Positions 25,925 through 37,190 of a stretch of 64,000 nt of DNA are shown in pieces. The notes under the pieces were generated by a model that was not told where the DNA came from, did no database searches, and saw only the letters and a list, made by a program, of their open reading frames with translations. Within the stretch, counting starts at the first letter, position 1. The number at the start of each line of letters is the position of its first letter. Made by a program: the position numbers and the translations under genes. The stretch is from Pegea sp. RAD2-039 (Eukaryota; Chordata; Thaliacea; Salpida; Salpidae), in contig JAQGEQ010000316.1 in assembly GCA_034620365.1 (NCBI GenBank), forward strand, positions 620,001 to 684,000, read 5' to 3'.

Positions 25925-26109
25925 ATAGCGTCCATTTGTGTGGTATAGCAGTTATCACAACCACCTACCACGCAGGGGTCCCGAGTTCAGGCCCAGGCTG
26001 ACGCCAGTTTTCGTTAATAAAATATAAAAAAAAACCGAATAGCCTTGTGAATCTCTTTAATAATACTTGTAGGAGAAGCAAAAGTCCGAGTTTAAAGTCG
26101 AAGTTGGAG
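25925..26109 (+). mobile_element. tRNA-derived SINE (Val-like head)
   Basis: 25930-26000 resembles a tRNA-Val with a degenerate Pol III promoter: box A region GTGGTATAGCAGTTATCAC, anticodon arm CACCTACCACGC, box B GAGTTCAGGCCC. The acceptor arm no longer pairs, so a working tRNA is unlikely. A body of about 110 bp follows with an A-rich stretch (TATAAAAAAAAACC) near 26025. Its right edge coincides with the start of the 415-bp duplicated segment. Confidence 0.65.
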
Positions 26110-26520
26110 ACTCTTAGGCAGTTTGTCACTGTACTCAGTGTTGTTCTGACAGCTCCTTGGACGCAAGCCGGTCGCAGCTGCATTAGTTTGTCTGCATAGC
26201 CTTGCTAACGTAGATAGTGGAATTATGCTGCATTGGTAACAATTGAATTTCCATAATTTCTGCCCTTGCATGCATGCATTGCCGTTCTCGGTCGAAGCAG
26301 GCAAACAAATCTTTCTGCAGATTATCTGGAGTCATCATCACCACAGCAGTAACACTTCAATGATGGTCCTAGAAAAATATCTGTGAAATATTTTCGCTAA
26401 AAAATCGACAAAAAACTCACCAGAATTTATAATGACTCTTAAAAAGATGATGAAAATAATTCTTCAAAACTCATTTAAATATGATAAGGTTGGTATTTCA
26501 CAGAAAAAATTATATAATAT
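26110..26520 (-). repeat. Duplicated segment, copy 2 (see 18436-18850)
   Basis: Starts at ACTCTTAGGCAGTTTGTCAC and ends at TTATATAATAT, like copy 1. I see only a handful of differences over about 410 bp. The flanks differ, so the segment has sharp ends. Confidence 0.8.
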
Positions 26521-26879
26521 ATCTCTAATGCCATTGTTAAAGCTAAGTAGTCCAGCGTCTAAACAACATTCATAAAATACAGACTTCATTAGGTCAGTCA
26601 CGTGCTTAAAATAAAGAATAATCGATCACTTAAAAGTGTATTAAATGGCGAAATTTCACCTGGCTGTAAAAACATAGATGTTCCAAAAAACTGCAAAAAC
26701 CTTTTTTGAAATACCTAGGTATTAAGCACTTTCAGCCTTCCTAGCTTGCAGTAGATCGTGCAGCAGATGAAAAATCATCAACAGTGCGCCAACATCTTTC
26801 TTGAGCCAAAACTGCAGATGAAAGAAGAAAACTCAAGGAAGATAAGGATCCCATATTCATAATCTTCCAACACGAGTTT

Positions 26880-27990
26880 GTTGGGTTCTACCTGATAAGT
26901 AATCTTCAATCTACTGTAAGATAAAGCTGTTGATTTTTATTTTTTTAAAAACAGTAATGAGCTTAGTGTGTGGGACAAAATCAAACGCTTTAGCAAAATC
27001 TAGATTTATGATATCACAAGGAGTATTAATTTTTTTACGGGCTGTAAGCTCATTAAGAAAAGTGAGATGTTGAGTCAGGAAAGATCTTCGTTTCACAAAG
27101 CCATGCTGGACATCAGATATTAGATGGTGCTCCATCAAATGACTGGTCATATGATTGTGAATGATATGCTCTTCAGTTCTGCAAATAACTGAAGTCAGCA
27201 AATGTGGTCTGTAGTTAAGAGCGGTATTTCTGGGACCCTTTTTATGAATAGGAGTAATGGTAGCTTTCTTCTAAATTTATGGAGCTCTTAGAAATAGGTT
27301 TCTTGTAAACTATACAAAGATCTTTGATAGGAATTTGAGTACAGACATTTGATGGAAGGGTCTGTTTTAACTTGTTTAGGAGGTTTTTTAAATGTTGTAA
27401 ATTCCTTAATTATTTCGGCAAATGTGACTTTTTGCTGATCTTATAAGAAGGTATGAACTTCTCAATTGACTCTTTAACGATGTTAGTAAACCTTGAGTAA
27501 ATAGTGTTGATGTCTTCGGTAGAGTTGATTACAGAAATCTAGTCAACACCTGATAGAAACTTATTGATACCATCATAATTTCTAGGATAAAAATTCTGTT
27601 TGCTTGAATTTTTAACGTTCATAAAAAAATTTGATGGAGCTTGAATTCAATCATATTGTGATCGCATGTCGGAGCAAAAAGGTTCTTTTTGATCAACGTA
27701 GGTAAAGTTCTGAGGGTTTGATGTGATAAGAAGATCCAAAGTATTACCACTAACTTGGGTTGGAAAACGTAATCAGCTGAGATAGGTTATTGGCATCGAG
27801 GAAGCTTACAAAGGCATGACTTAGTATGGCTGAATTAGAATTGTTGCTATCCAAGTTAAACGATTATCCCACAAATGCTGAATTCGGGTTATTCCAATCA
27901 ATTTTACTAAAATTTAAATCCCCAAAAATAAACTCAGACACATAACACTCTTCAGAACCTTCAATAAAGCCTTAACAGTAACCCCGTCAT
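26880..27990 (-). mobile_element. Decayed LINE: endonuclease and reverse transcriptase remnants
   Basis: On the minus strand the reverse transcriptase core can be read at 26911-27230: LTSVICRTEEHIIHNHM, VQHGFVKRRS, LTQHLTFLNELT, IINLDFAKAFDFVPHTKL. This is the fingers/palm region of CR1/Jockey-like LINEs. Further upstream (about 27840-27950) GDLNFSKIDWNNPNSAF is the endonuclease GD-x-N motif region. Frameshifts and stops throughout show it is dead. The YADD end and 3' tail are missing. Family assignment is approximate. Confidence 0.8.
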
Positions 27991-29812
27991 TAGTTTTAGA
28001 GGGTAGTAGGTAGGAACATATGAAACGAGAAAATTTGAGCTTTGAGTAATGAAAATTGAAAGCGATAATCTCAAATCCTGGAAAATTAATGGCATCGATC
28101 TTAGTTCTGGAGAACTTGGGTGCAAGCGATGTTTTATAAATATCATATTACATCTATGGTTTAATCAAACAAAAAATACAATTTCAAAGCTATTTTTTAT
28201 ATTATTAGTATATATAAAAAATGTATTTTTTATTTAAAGTTTTTAAAGTAAACTTGTTGATTCAGAAGGCAAAACAAATATACCTCTTTTTTAACTTTTA
28301 GTAGTATTCTTTACAATTTTCAATTCTAATTAGAAAACCTTTTAAAGACAAGTAAAAAATATATTGATATGAGTGCACGGCTTGTTTTTTAACACGGTTT
28401 AGAAATAGTTTACTTTATTAATGTCAAAATGACATAAAATTTCTAAGGACTAAAAGTAAATGCCTTTTTATTTTTTAATGCTTATCAAAGTGTTTCATTT
28501 TTGGATTTAAAAAAATAATTGTTAATAAAATCCTGAAAAATACAAATTATTAATTTTTTTAATCATTTTCAACTTTATGAAAAAGCTTACAAATAAAACA
28601 TTTGGTATTCAGAAATACGTTGGTAAAAATAAAAATAAAATTGCTTAAGCTAACTTAAGTTACTTCAATTAAAAGTTCAATATTTTTTTATGTTTGAAGT
28701 ATTTTTTGGGTAAATAATTTAAAATTAATTTCGAAAAAAAAAGTTTTTTTTGGTTTTTCGTGTTTTGTTTTGATTTTTAGAAATGTTTTGAAATTTACAT
28801 TTAAAGTTGCAAAATATGTATAATTGTGTAATTAAAACTTTTCAGTTAAGAAATACTTAAGGTTTATTCAAATTAAGTTATATTTAATTTAATTATTTAA
28901 TTTTCGTTTTTAAAGTTTATAATTATATTTTTTGATTGTTTTGATATCCTTTTAGGCTTCAATGTTTCTTAAAGTGTTATAAATATTATTATTTGTTAAT
29001 ATTTTTTGACAATTCATAAATTAGAACTTTATAATACTCTAATAAAAATATAAATTCTACTTTTATATAATATTTTAATAATTTTTATCAGAAAATTAGA
29101 TAAATTATTTATGAAAATAACTGAGTGTTTTTTTAGATATTTGGTGATGAAAATAATTAAATTAGTGAAATCAACAATTTGTAAAACAATATTTATGAAG
29201 AAGTTAAGATCAACTGTTAAAAAAGATGCTGATGTAATGGTAAGTTTAATCAATTATATTTTTTATCTAACTCATGGTAGTAGATACTAGATTAGATAAC
29301 TCTTGAACAGATTATAATTTTGAATAAAGGTCCAAAGAATTTTAAAACATTATTTTCAAAGATAACTTTTTATGGTAAAGTTAATCTTAAAACATTCTTT
29401 CAATAAATTTTTAAAATTTGTTTTAATTTTTATAGTTAAAAGCTTTCACTTTAATTAGTTATTGGTAAGTTATTGGTAAATAAATTTTATCTTCACTAAA
29501 TTAACACTCTTATATTTGTTCAAAACAATTACATGTGTTTGAACTTATTTATTCACCTCATATTTCGTTTTTATCTTTATTGATATAAGTTTATTTTTTT
29601 ATAAATAACAAATTTATTATCTAATTGATCAGAAATAAGCTTTATAAGAAACTAACTTTTATTCGAAATGTTTTATTAAAATTGTTTGAATTCTTCAGTA
29701 ATTTTAAACAATTTATAAAAATAATTTTATTCATTATCAATTTTAGACTTTTAAATATATTTTTCTAGGTTTTATATCAATTTCAAACTTTGATCTAGTA
29801 CATTTTTAGGTA
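27991..29812. other. AT-rich upstream region of MFSD14
   Basis: No gene was recognised. Directly before the MFSD14 ATG is CATTTTTAG, an acceptor-like sequence. Confidence 0.5.
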
Positions 29813-32078
29813 ATGGGAAACCAACCAAGCGTCTATCATGCTGTCATCATAATTTTTTTAGAGTTTTTTGCTTGGGGCCTACTCACTACTCCAATGATGG
29901 ATGTTAGTGGCTTTTTATAATTTAATTTAAGCCACAAATTAACTATTTTCAAACTTTCAGGTTTTAAAAGACACTTTTCAAGGCCAAACTTTTCTGTTTA
30001 ATGGACTCATACAGGGCATTAAAGTAAAACACCAAAATGTTGACGTTTTGACTTCTAATTCGAGTTGTTTCAGGGTTTTCTCTCGTTTCTAAGTGCTCCT
30101 ATTCTTGGTGCCCTAAGTGATGTTTGGGGCCGTAAAAACTTCCTTCTTCTCTCAGTTTTCTTCACTTGTGCCCCAATTCCTTTGTTAATAATCAGTCCTT
30201 GGTGAGATCTGACTTTTGGATCTTCAAATTCTTATTCTTGCATTTTAGGAGCTTTTTTGCAATGATCTCTCTTTCTGGTGCATTTGCTGTAACGTTTTCC
30301 ATCATTTTTGCATATGTTGCTGATATAACTGATGAATCCAACAGAAGTTCTGCTTATGGATTAGTTAGTAGATCTTTAAACACGTCTTTACTCTCTGATA
30401 TTCTTGTTTTATAGATCTCAGCAACTTTTGCTGCTAGTCTTGTCATCAGCCCCGCTATAGGGGCTTATATGAGCCATGCTTATAGTCTTGCTTCTGTTGT
30501 TACTCTAGCTACCATGATTGGTCTGCTAGACTTCTTTTTTATAATTCTTTTTGTTCCTGAATCACTAACAAAGCAACCTTCAAAGCCAGCAATTACCTGG
30601 ACACAAAAAGATATCTTCATTGTGAGTTACCACAAATTAATTAAAAATTATGGATCTTTTTTATGATTCTAAAATATTATTGCTTAATTTGTATTAATAA
30701 ATTTTAATGAATCAACAATTAAATTTGAAAAATAAAATCTTACCTTAATAGTTTATTAAAAGATAAAAATCAGAATTTTCAAAGATCAAGTGAAAATGTC
30801 TGAATCAAATAAGCAGAAGATTTATTTGTTGCAGCTTTTTAAAAGCGTCGGTCAAGATAAAACTTTATTTCTCTTTTGTATAACCGTCTTTCTGTCTTAT
30901 CTACCTGAAGCTGGCCAGTACACCTGTATATTTGTCTATTTGAGACACGTAAGACTCCTAATTTATTAGATATTTGTATTTAGTTTGATTTTAAATCTAA
31001 AAATCGAGCTTTTTTGCTAAACATTTCTATTCTAAGACACCAAAAAGAATTTTCATTTTTGAATTCATTTAGCTTTGAAAATGATGATTTATTTTCAGGT
31101 TATTGGATTTAGTGATGACAAAGTAGCCATGTATATCGCGGTTGTTGGAATTCTTTCAATTATTGCTCAAACTGTTATCCTTACAATTATGTTTCAAGTT
31201 ATCGGCAACAAAGCTACAATTATTTTAGGTTTAATATTTCAAATGGGTCAACTTTTATGCTTTTCTTTCGGTAAAGCGGAGTGGTAAGTCAATTTCCTGT
31301 TGTCATTTTTACAACTTTACAATTTTTACAATGTTGAAATTTTGTTGAATAAACTGACTAATGTTGAGAAAATTTTTCTATTTGTAAAATTTTTCTTTTG
31401 AAACTATAAAAACTGAAATTGGTTAAATTTTTACGAGTTACAAATCCTTTTTTCCTCTCAAACATCTATTTAAAGTGAAATTTACTTCGATTTTAAGCCT
31501 CTTTCATCTTTCTAGGACGATGTGGGTAGCAGGCGTGCTAGCTTCTCTGTCTAGTATCAACTACCCGGCTCTCAGCTCACTCGTATCTTCAATCGTTGGT
31601 GAAAATAAACAAGGTACAAAAATATCAGCTGATCAATACTTGATGTCGAAAATGGTCGTTTACAGGAGTGGCCCAGGGCATGATTACAGGTGTCAGGGGA
31701 TTATGTAACGGGTTGGGTCCTGCTTTATTCGGAGTCGCTTTTCACGTCTTCAATGTCGAAATAGATCCAACTCAAACCTTTGGATCGATGCCAATGACGT
31801 CATCGAATATGACCTCATCACAACCAGAGGTAACCTTAAAGTAAGCTCGTTCTGGTTCACTGATTTTAACTTTTCAGACCCTCTTACCGGGACCCCCATT
31901 TCTGTTTGGAACTTTTTCAGTTCTTCTTTCGCTTTTTACCGCTTTTTTTCTTCCTTATCGACTCTCTGCCGCCAGTTACCGGTCGCTGCCGCAAGAATCG
32001 ACAGTCGAAGTCATTAATGACGTCTCGCAATTAACTGATCAACCGCTAGAAGGCAGTAGTGACGAGAAGTATCTATGA
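29813..32078 (+). CDS. MFSD14: MFSD14 (HIAT1)-like major facilitator transporter
   Basis: Twelve-helix major facilitator of the hippocampus-abundant-transcript family, a presumed endosomal/Golgi solute carrier. It starts MGNQPSVYHAVIIIFLEFFA at 29813, then LFNGLIQGIKGFLSFLSAP, the MFS signature GALSDVWGRKNFLLL, FTCAPIPL, FAVTFSIIFAYVADITDE, SAYGL, SPAIGAYMSH, FVPESL, FLSYLPEAGQYT, GILSIIAQTVIL, IGNKATIILGL, GVAQGMITGVRGLCNGLGPA, LPGPPFLFG and a short tail ending SSDEKYL. About ten exons, with introns from about 45 nt to 0.45 kb. None of its introns carries TGACGTCA; one exonic copy (31795) encodes MTSS in a loop. AATAAA at 32317 may be its poly(A) signal. Confidence 0.93.
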
Positions 32079-32822
32079 CGTAATCAAGCTCTTCAAATCT
32101 TCTTTTTACTTATTTTGTTTGTTTTTGACGATTTTGTGCAATATTCAGTAGACAATTTTCAGGGGTTTCAAACCGATTTATGCCCCCATTCTTGCTTCTT
32201 TATCTTTGGTGTTTTAATTTTCTGTCCTCTTTATCATGATCTTCTTTTTATCGAGTTTTTTCTGTTTTTTTAATTTGCTTTTTGATAAACTCGAATAGAA
32301 AAGTTTAAATGCACTAAATAAATTGAAAGTTTTTTGATTTATAATTGAGTTAAAAGACTCGAGGTGAATTTAAAAAATGATTTTATAAGATTAAAGAAGT
32401 TTCAAAACTCAACCAACACATTAACAAATTGTTTCAATTTTTCCGATTCTTAATCTAACTCTTTTGAGTGAGACTTTTAGCAATTCTGAAATATCAAGTA
32501 TAATTGTTTTTCTTAAATACCAATCATCTATCTATTAGTTTCTTTTCTGCGCTTATAAATCAAGCACAAGTTTGTTGTTTCTCTAAAGGTATGTTCATAA
32601 TTGAAGTAATCAGTTTGTTACTGAAACTGATGTGAAAAGTGATGAAATCTTTAATAAAACTCGAAAATATTTTGAGAGTAATCAACTACCGAGGTTTTGA
32701 CGATGTCAAATTAATTACTTTCAAATTGATAATTTATTTTATTTCAATAGTCAGATGAAATCAAGATAGAAACAATAATTAAATTTTTCAAAAGCTGAAT
32801 AGAAAATAAAAACACAAATGAA
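32079..32822. other. Convergent spacer MFSD14/PEX12
   Basis: 3' flanks of two convergent genes. Apart from the AATAAA at 32317 I see nothing distinctive. Confidence 0.6.
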
Positions 32823-34006
32823 CTACTGCTGAAAAAGTTTAATCAAATGGCTGACATCTGATTTGTATCCAGTAACCGGGCACCTAGAATTCTTCCTAAC
32901 ATATTTGTAGACACACACATAACAGAAGACAAAACCGGATGTCCTTAGAACAGTCCCTAGTTTCCGGCTTCTATTAAACAAATGAAGATCAGAGCAATTT
33001 TCGAAATTTTTTATTTCAACTAAAGGTAGCTGATTTGTTGCTACAAAAATATCAAGAATTTCTACTCAAAATTAGAATTAAATAGAAAAGTAATTTTCTG
33101 GTATTTAATAAAAGCTGATTATTAAAAGAGAAAAATGAAATAATCATTTACCTTCTACATAAAGGACATACTCCAGTTTGACTAGAAACAGAGATTAAGG
33201 GATCAACATCTGAAGTAGGAGCAGATATCAAAGAGTTAGTAGTCCTCAACTCTTTTAAAGATTCTTCTTCAGAATACCACCAGTGAATAATTCGAAGTAG
33301 AAACATTCCTACATGAATTCCACCACTTAAAACCAACGTGACCAGTTTGGTAAATGTTCCCAGATTACTACAAAGTAAGTTGTAAGGCTTGTTGATGTCT
33401 TATTTAGACTTACGTTGCCTCGGAAGAATGTTTTCTCCTTAATTTAATCCCAAGAAGCTTTTGAATGGGTGAATGAAAGTGAGACTTGCCAACAGCAAAC
33501 ATAAAGTTGTAATAAAGTTGAGAGAAGTTGTATAAGGTGCTATAGAGAGTGTAGAGTTGTGGAAGAAAGTTGTTGCTGTCTGTTTGTTGTTGAGAAGTTT
33601 CATAAAATGATTGGAGTTTGTTTTGAAGATATGGAAGTAAGGTAAGCGCTGATACTTGAAGCAATCTCTGTTTGAAAGTCACTTCAGATCTTTTAAGGTC
33701 GTAATAATATTCAGCTAGAGATGCCGAATGGTTTGTAATGAAGTGAAATTGAATCGCTGAGACTACTAAGTTGTAAATTGCATCAAAAGATCGAAGGATA
33801 GAGCCAAAATATCCTGGCTGACTTCTGGCAAGCACCTACAAATGGAACCCCTTAGAATCTGTTCTAAATTGTAATTTTTTCACCTCAATTAAATGCCTAC
33901 AAGCGGGTCTGAATAATTCGTTCAGGTTCTCTTGGGCAATAACTTCAAAAACAGAAGGACTTGAAGCTGAATTTTCAAGAGCTGATGATAAGTTGGTTTC
34001 AGACAT
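32823..34006 (-). CDS. PEX12: PEX12 peroxisomal RING ubiquitin ligase subunit
   Basis: Peroxin 12, part of the PEX2-PEX10-PEX12 membrane ligase that recycles the import receptor PEX5. It starts MSETNLSSALENSA at 34006, then PSVFEVIAQENLNELFRP, RHLIEVLARSQPGYFGSI, SASLAEYYYDLKR, LLPYLQNKL, a FMFAVGKSHFHSPIQKLLGI segment, FLLRIIHWWYS, and the RING-like end: VCPLCRR, TSGFVFCYVCVYKYV, CPVTGYKSDVSHLIKLF. As in other PEX12 proteins the RING lacks some zinc ligands. Introns are short and free of TGACGTCA, but a copy sits 52 bp before its ATG (34058). It lies 95 bp downstream of RPL27 on the same strand, a likely operon. Confidence 0.93.
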
Positions 34007-34101
34007 ATCAAAATAATCACAATTTTTAACTTAAGCTTTCTGTAATCATAAACGCGATGACGTCACAAGCACGCGAATAGTTAAAAAGAAAGCAATAAAA
34101 G
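34007..34101 (-). promoter_or_regulatory. RPL27-PEX12 intercistronic spacer
   Basis: 95 bp between the RPL27 stop and the PEX12 start. On the sense strand it contains a pyrimidine run (TTGCTTTCTTTTTAAC), a TGACGTCA (34058-34065) and TTATGATTACAG ending about 34 nt before the PEX12 ATG, a good 3' splice site. No AATAAA is visible on the sense strand. This fits an operon whose second message is trans-spliced. Confidence 0.5.
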
Positions 34102-34512
34102 TTAGAAACGAAGCTTTTGGAAAAACCATTTGTTTTTTCCGGTCTTGTATCTCTCTTCTAACTTGGCTTTAACTTCGCGGCGAGCCTTCTTTTTAGCGGC
34201 AGGGTCTTTAAGGACCTCTTTGTTGACGACGGCTTTATCAACATTCACTTCAACTGAGTAACGGGTCGGCATCAAGTGGTTGTAGTTGATAACTTTGACG
34301 AAGGTCTTAATCTTGCTTCTGGTCTTCAGTTTCTTTTTTGAGTGACTTTTGGTCACTTTACGAGGATAGCGGTCGATACCGGCGATGAGGGCATGACCAT
34401 AAGGACGGTCGTTGGTTCCTTCGTCTTGATTTTTGATGATGATTCCTTTACGGCCGGCATATTTGCCTGAGAGGACCAAGACCACTTTGTTAGGCTTCAT
34501 AAACTTCACCAT
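34102..34512 (-). CDS. RPL27: Ribosomal protein eL27
   Basis: 136 residues, intronless in the coding region, full length for the family. Starts [20 protein letters not shown] and contains a KOW-type stretch ([17 protein letters not shown]), [32 protein letters not shown] and the conserved end [15 protein letters not shown]. It is a component of the large cytosolic ribosomal subunit. Immediately upstream the sense strand reads TTATTGTTTACAG then TGCCCACTCCAAA and the ATG, so a 5' UTR intron or a trans-splice acceptor is likely. Confidence 0.97.
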   Translation of the reverse strand: MVKFMKPNKVVLVLSGKYAGRKGIIIKNQDEGTNDRPYGHALIAGIDRYPRKVTKSHSKKKLKTRSKIKTFVKVINYNHLMPTRYSVEVNVDKAVVNKEVLKDPAAKKKARREVKAKLEERYKTGKNKWFFQKLRF

Positions 34513-36129
34513 TTTGGAGTGGGCACTGTAAACAATAAATAGTTGAATTGTTGGTCATAGAAAAGATATATAGATCTATTAATTCTATATTAATCTAAAT
34601 TCAAAATGAGACTATTTATTCATCGCATGGCTGCTGAAGTCAAATTATACAACTCTTACAACAAACAAAAAAGAACCATATACTGCAGAAAGATAATAGA
34701 AAGGTCTTGAATAGGAATAAGTGAAAATAGGAACACCACAGAGGTGTTTATACAATAAAGAATAGAATTTATGAATACAAAAAATACAACTTTTTTCTAA
34801 ATTTCATAAACTTTAGTACATAATTGAAAGATTTGGATTGAAAGCAACTTGTTGGGAAAAACCCATGCATGTTAATATCAATAATAATATTTTTATAAAT
34901 ATAATTTCTTATTATATCACATTTCATATTTCAGTAAATAAATTTATTTAAAAAGTATTTAGTAAGTGATAGACAGACATCAAAATTGGTTAAACTTCAA
35001 ATTAGGTCGCTTTTCAATTTTATATTTAAATCAGTAATATAGTTATTTTTTATTGTTGTCGCTATTATGAAATTAAAATGATGATATATTAATTATGAAT
35101 AAATATATAAGATCACCATAACAAAGCTAATGTATAACTATAAGGTATTATTAAAACCTTGAAAGTGAAAAGAGATAACTGCAAATTTATTGAAAAAAAC
35201 TAACAATAAAAAAGAACAAGTATTGAAGGTTTGAAATTTTATACAAATATTAGTTTGAAGAAACATTAAAAATTGTTATCAATCAATTAAATAAAAAAAA
35301 ATAGTTTTCAATAAATTTGGGAAAAGAACATAAAAAATTTTTTATTAAAATCAATCTTTTTGAAAAATAAATCTCTCAAAAACTTCTTCAATAAGAAATA
35401 AATTAAAAGTAAAAAATAAAATATTCAAAATCAAATATATCTTATACAAAAAACCAATTTCAAATTCAGTGCTAGACATTTTTTTAATAAAGTAATAAAA
35501 AAAGATTTAAATATCAATATAAACACCCCTAATTAAAAATATCCTCACTATAACTTGACAGTAACAATTCAAATAAAAACTTCCAGAATTTTGTAATATT
35601 AATAGTTTAACAAGAAAATTATGAACTTAAAATTTCAAGAACTAAAATATAGAAACTTATGAATCATAAACATAAAATGTTAGTACTAGTTCTAATAAAA
35701 TAGCAGGTTGAAAAATTGCTATATTAAATATGAATATACATAAAAATAAGATTACAATGCAATATATTGTAAAATATTGTCAAAACTTAAAATACACGCA
35801 AAAAAATTTAAAACTAGGATATTTACCTTAAACCTAATGAAAAGAAAGGTTTGTAAGCTGTATATTAGAAAGCAGTGCAAATTAAGTAACCTAAGCGTTT
35901 AAAATATTTTCTAAAACTAAATATAATTTTTTTACATCAATTAAGTAAAGTATTAAAGCTAAAATTATTTAACCAGCTAAAAAAGAACTCAATAGGAATA
36001 GTTTATTTGATAATTTCAATGAATTATTGCAATTCATATATATCACTTTACAGAGCGAAGGTAATTTTAGCAAGTATATCCCTTATAAAACTGTCTAAAA
36101 GTCATTTGCAAAAGCGAAAAACAACTTAA
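34513..36129. other. AT-rich intergenic DNA
   Basis: No gene, RNA gene or clear promoter element was recognised. Confidence 0.5.
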
Positions 36130-37190
36130 AAAGAATCATCATACGAGACCTGCTTTCTGCCGATGATGCAGCAAAGGACTTATAAGTGTTGATGGACCAA
36201 CTTTCCTCGGCCTGTACGGACTTTGGAATGAAAATCAGCTTTAAAAAATTAAGAGTTCTTAGTCAAAGTGTAAACATTCTACAGCCAATTAACATCGGTA
36301 GTTGTGACGTTAAGGTTATACATAATTTTGTCTATCTTGACTCAAAAATAGAAAGACCAACATTAATAGAAGCCGAGAACAACAGCCATATCGGTGATGC
36401 ATCGTGTACATTTGCATGGTTTACATCCAGGACTTCGAACAATCCAAAGTTATCCATCAAACCAAAGGCTGCCATCTACAGAGCATTCATCTGTACGCTA
36501 GCAAAAGTTTGAATCTGTCGAAGGTTCTAAAAAATACACTCAGTGTCTTTCATTTTGTTTGTCTTTGCCATATCCTATGTATAAGGTGGCAGTAAGAGAT
36601 CTCAAACGAAGAATTTTTGAAGAAATGTTGTTTTTTGATATTTATTTTATTCATATGGTTCAAATAGGTGCTTGTTGTAATTAAACCGGCCTCAACCAAG
36701 TCACTATTCTAAAGTTTTTAATAGTTTAATAAAATCTTAATTTAAGGAACATATATCTAATTTTTTTATTGTAGAATGGAAGTTCAAATTTATCATTTTA
36801 TTGTTTTATGCATTTTTTTTAGTCATTTGCTTTATAGTGATTTTACGAATGGTAAAACCATTTTTACATATAAATATATTTAGTCTGAAGGACTGCTGAC
36901 AACAATGCACAGTGCTGAGCCAGCACAGACTTTGCTGACTCGGTCACATATGTAGGGTGGGAGACGGGCGAATTTTAAAGAATATGTTGGAGAGTTTACA
37001 ACAGGTGAACGTAACGTCGATCTTTCTTATCTTCATTTTAGAGGCATATAAAATATTAAATCACTTAATATCGATGCCACTAAAGGAAGGATATCACCGC
37101 AGGTTGCTTCAAATGGCGCTTTCTAATCGACAAACAACTGAAGGGTATAGAAAAATAATCAACTTCAATGAAAAGTAAGAAACGTTAAAA
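36130..37190 (+). mobile_element. Decayed LINE: reverse transcriptase C-terminal part
   Basis: At 36150-36515 one reads IRDLLSADDAAKD (the YADD box as SADD), LMDQLSSACTDFGMKISFKK, VLSQSVNILQ, VIHNFVYLDSKIE and KPKAAIYRAFIC. This matches the palm-to-thumb region of LINE reverse transcriptases (FADDAAL, SACxxFGMxIS-x-KKT, FVYLGSxI, KxxIYRA). After a diverged gap, 37060-37180 gives SLNIDATK and EGYHRRLLQMALSNRQTTEG, resembling the W-R tail after the RT. Frameshifts and stops show it is dead. It differs from the LINE at 26880. Confidence 0.75.

Larger units (their letters stand above)
25386..26520 (-). pseudogene. Decayed tandem paralogue of the Ly6/GPI gene, SINE-interrupted
   Basis: 25386-25880 aligns with the stalk and last exons of the intact gene at 23860-24330 (shared AAAAGTTGA, GAAAACCAAAA and GTTTTGCAGAAGATGA stretches) but has lost the reading frame and the Thr-rich codons. 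25925-26109 is a tRNA-like SINE. 26110-26520 is the near-identical copy of 18436-18850 and contains remnants of exons 2 and 1. The gene order is preserved, so this was once a tandem duplicate of the Ly6 gene. Confidence 0.6.

Noticed and set aside
25930-26000. Functional tRNA-Val
   Set aside because: The A- and B-box regions are there, but the acceptor stem does not pair and the anticodon arm is off, so it is treated as a SINE head.
28049-29253. Short ORFs upstream of MFSD14
   Set aside because: Chance frames in AT-rich DNA and LINE debris.
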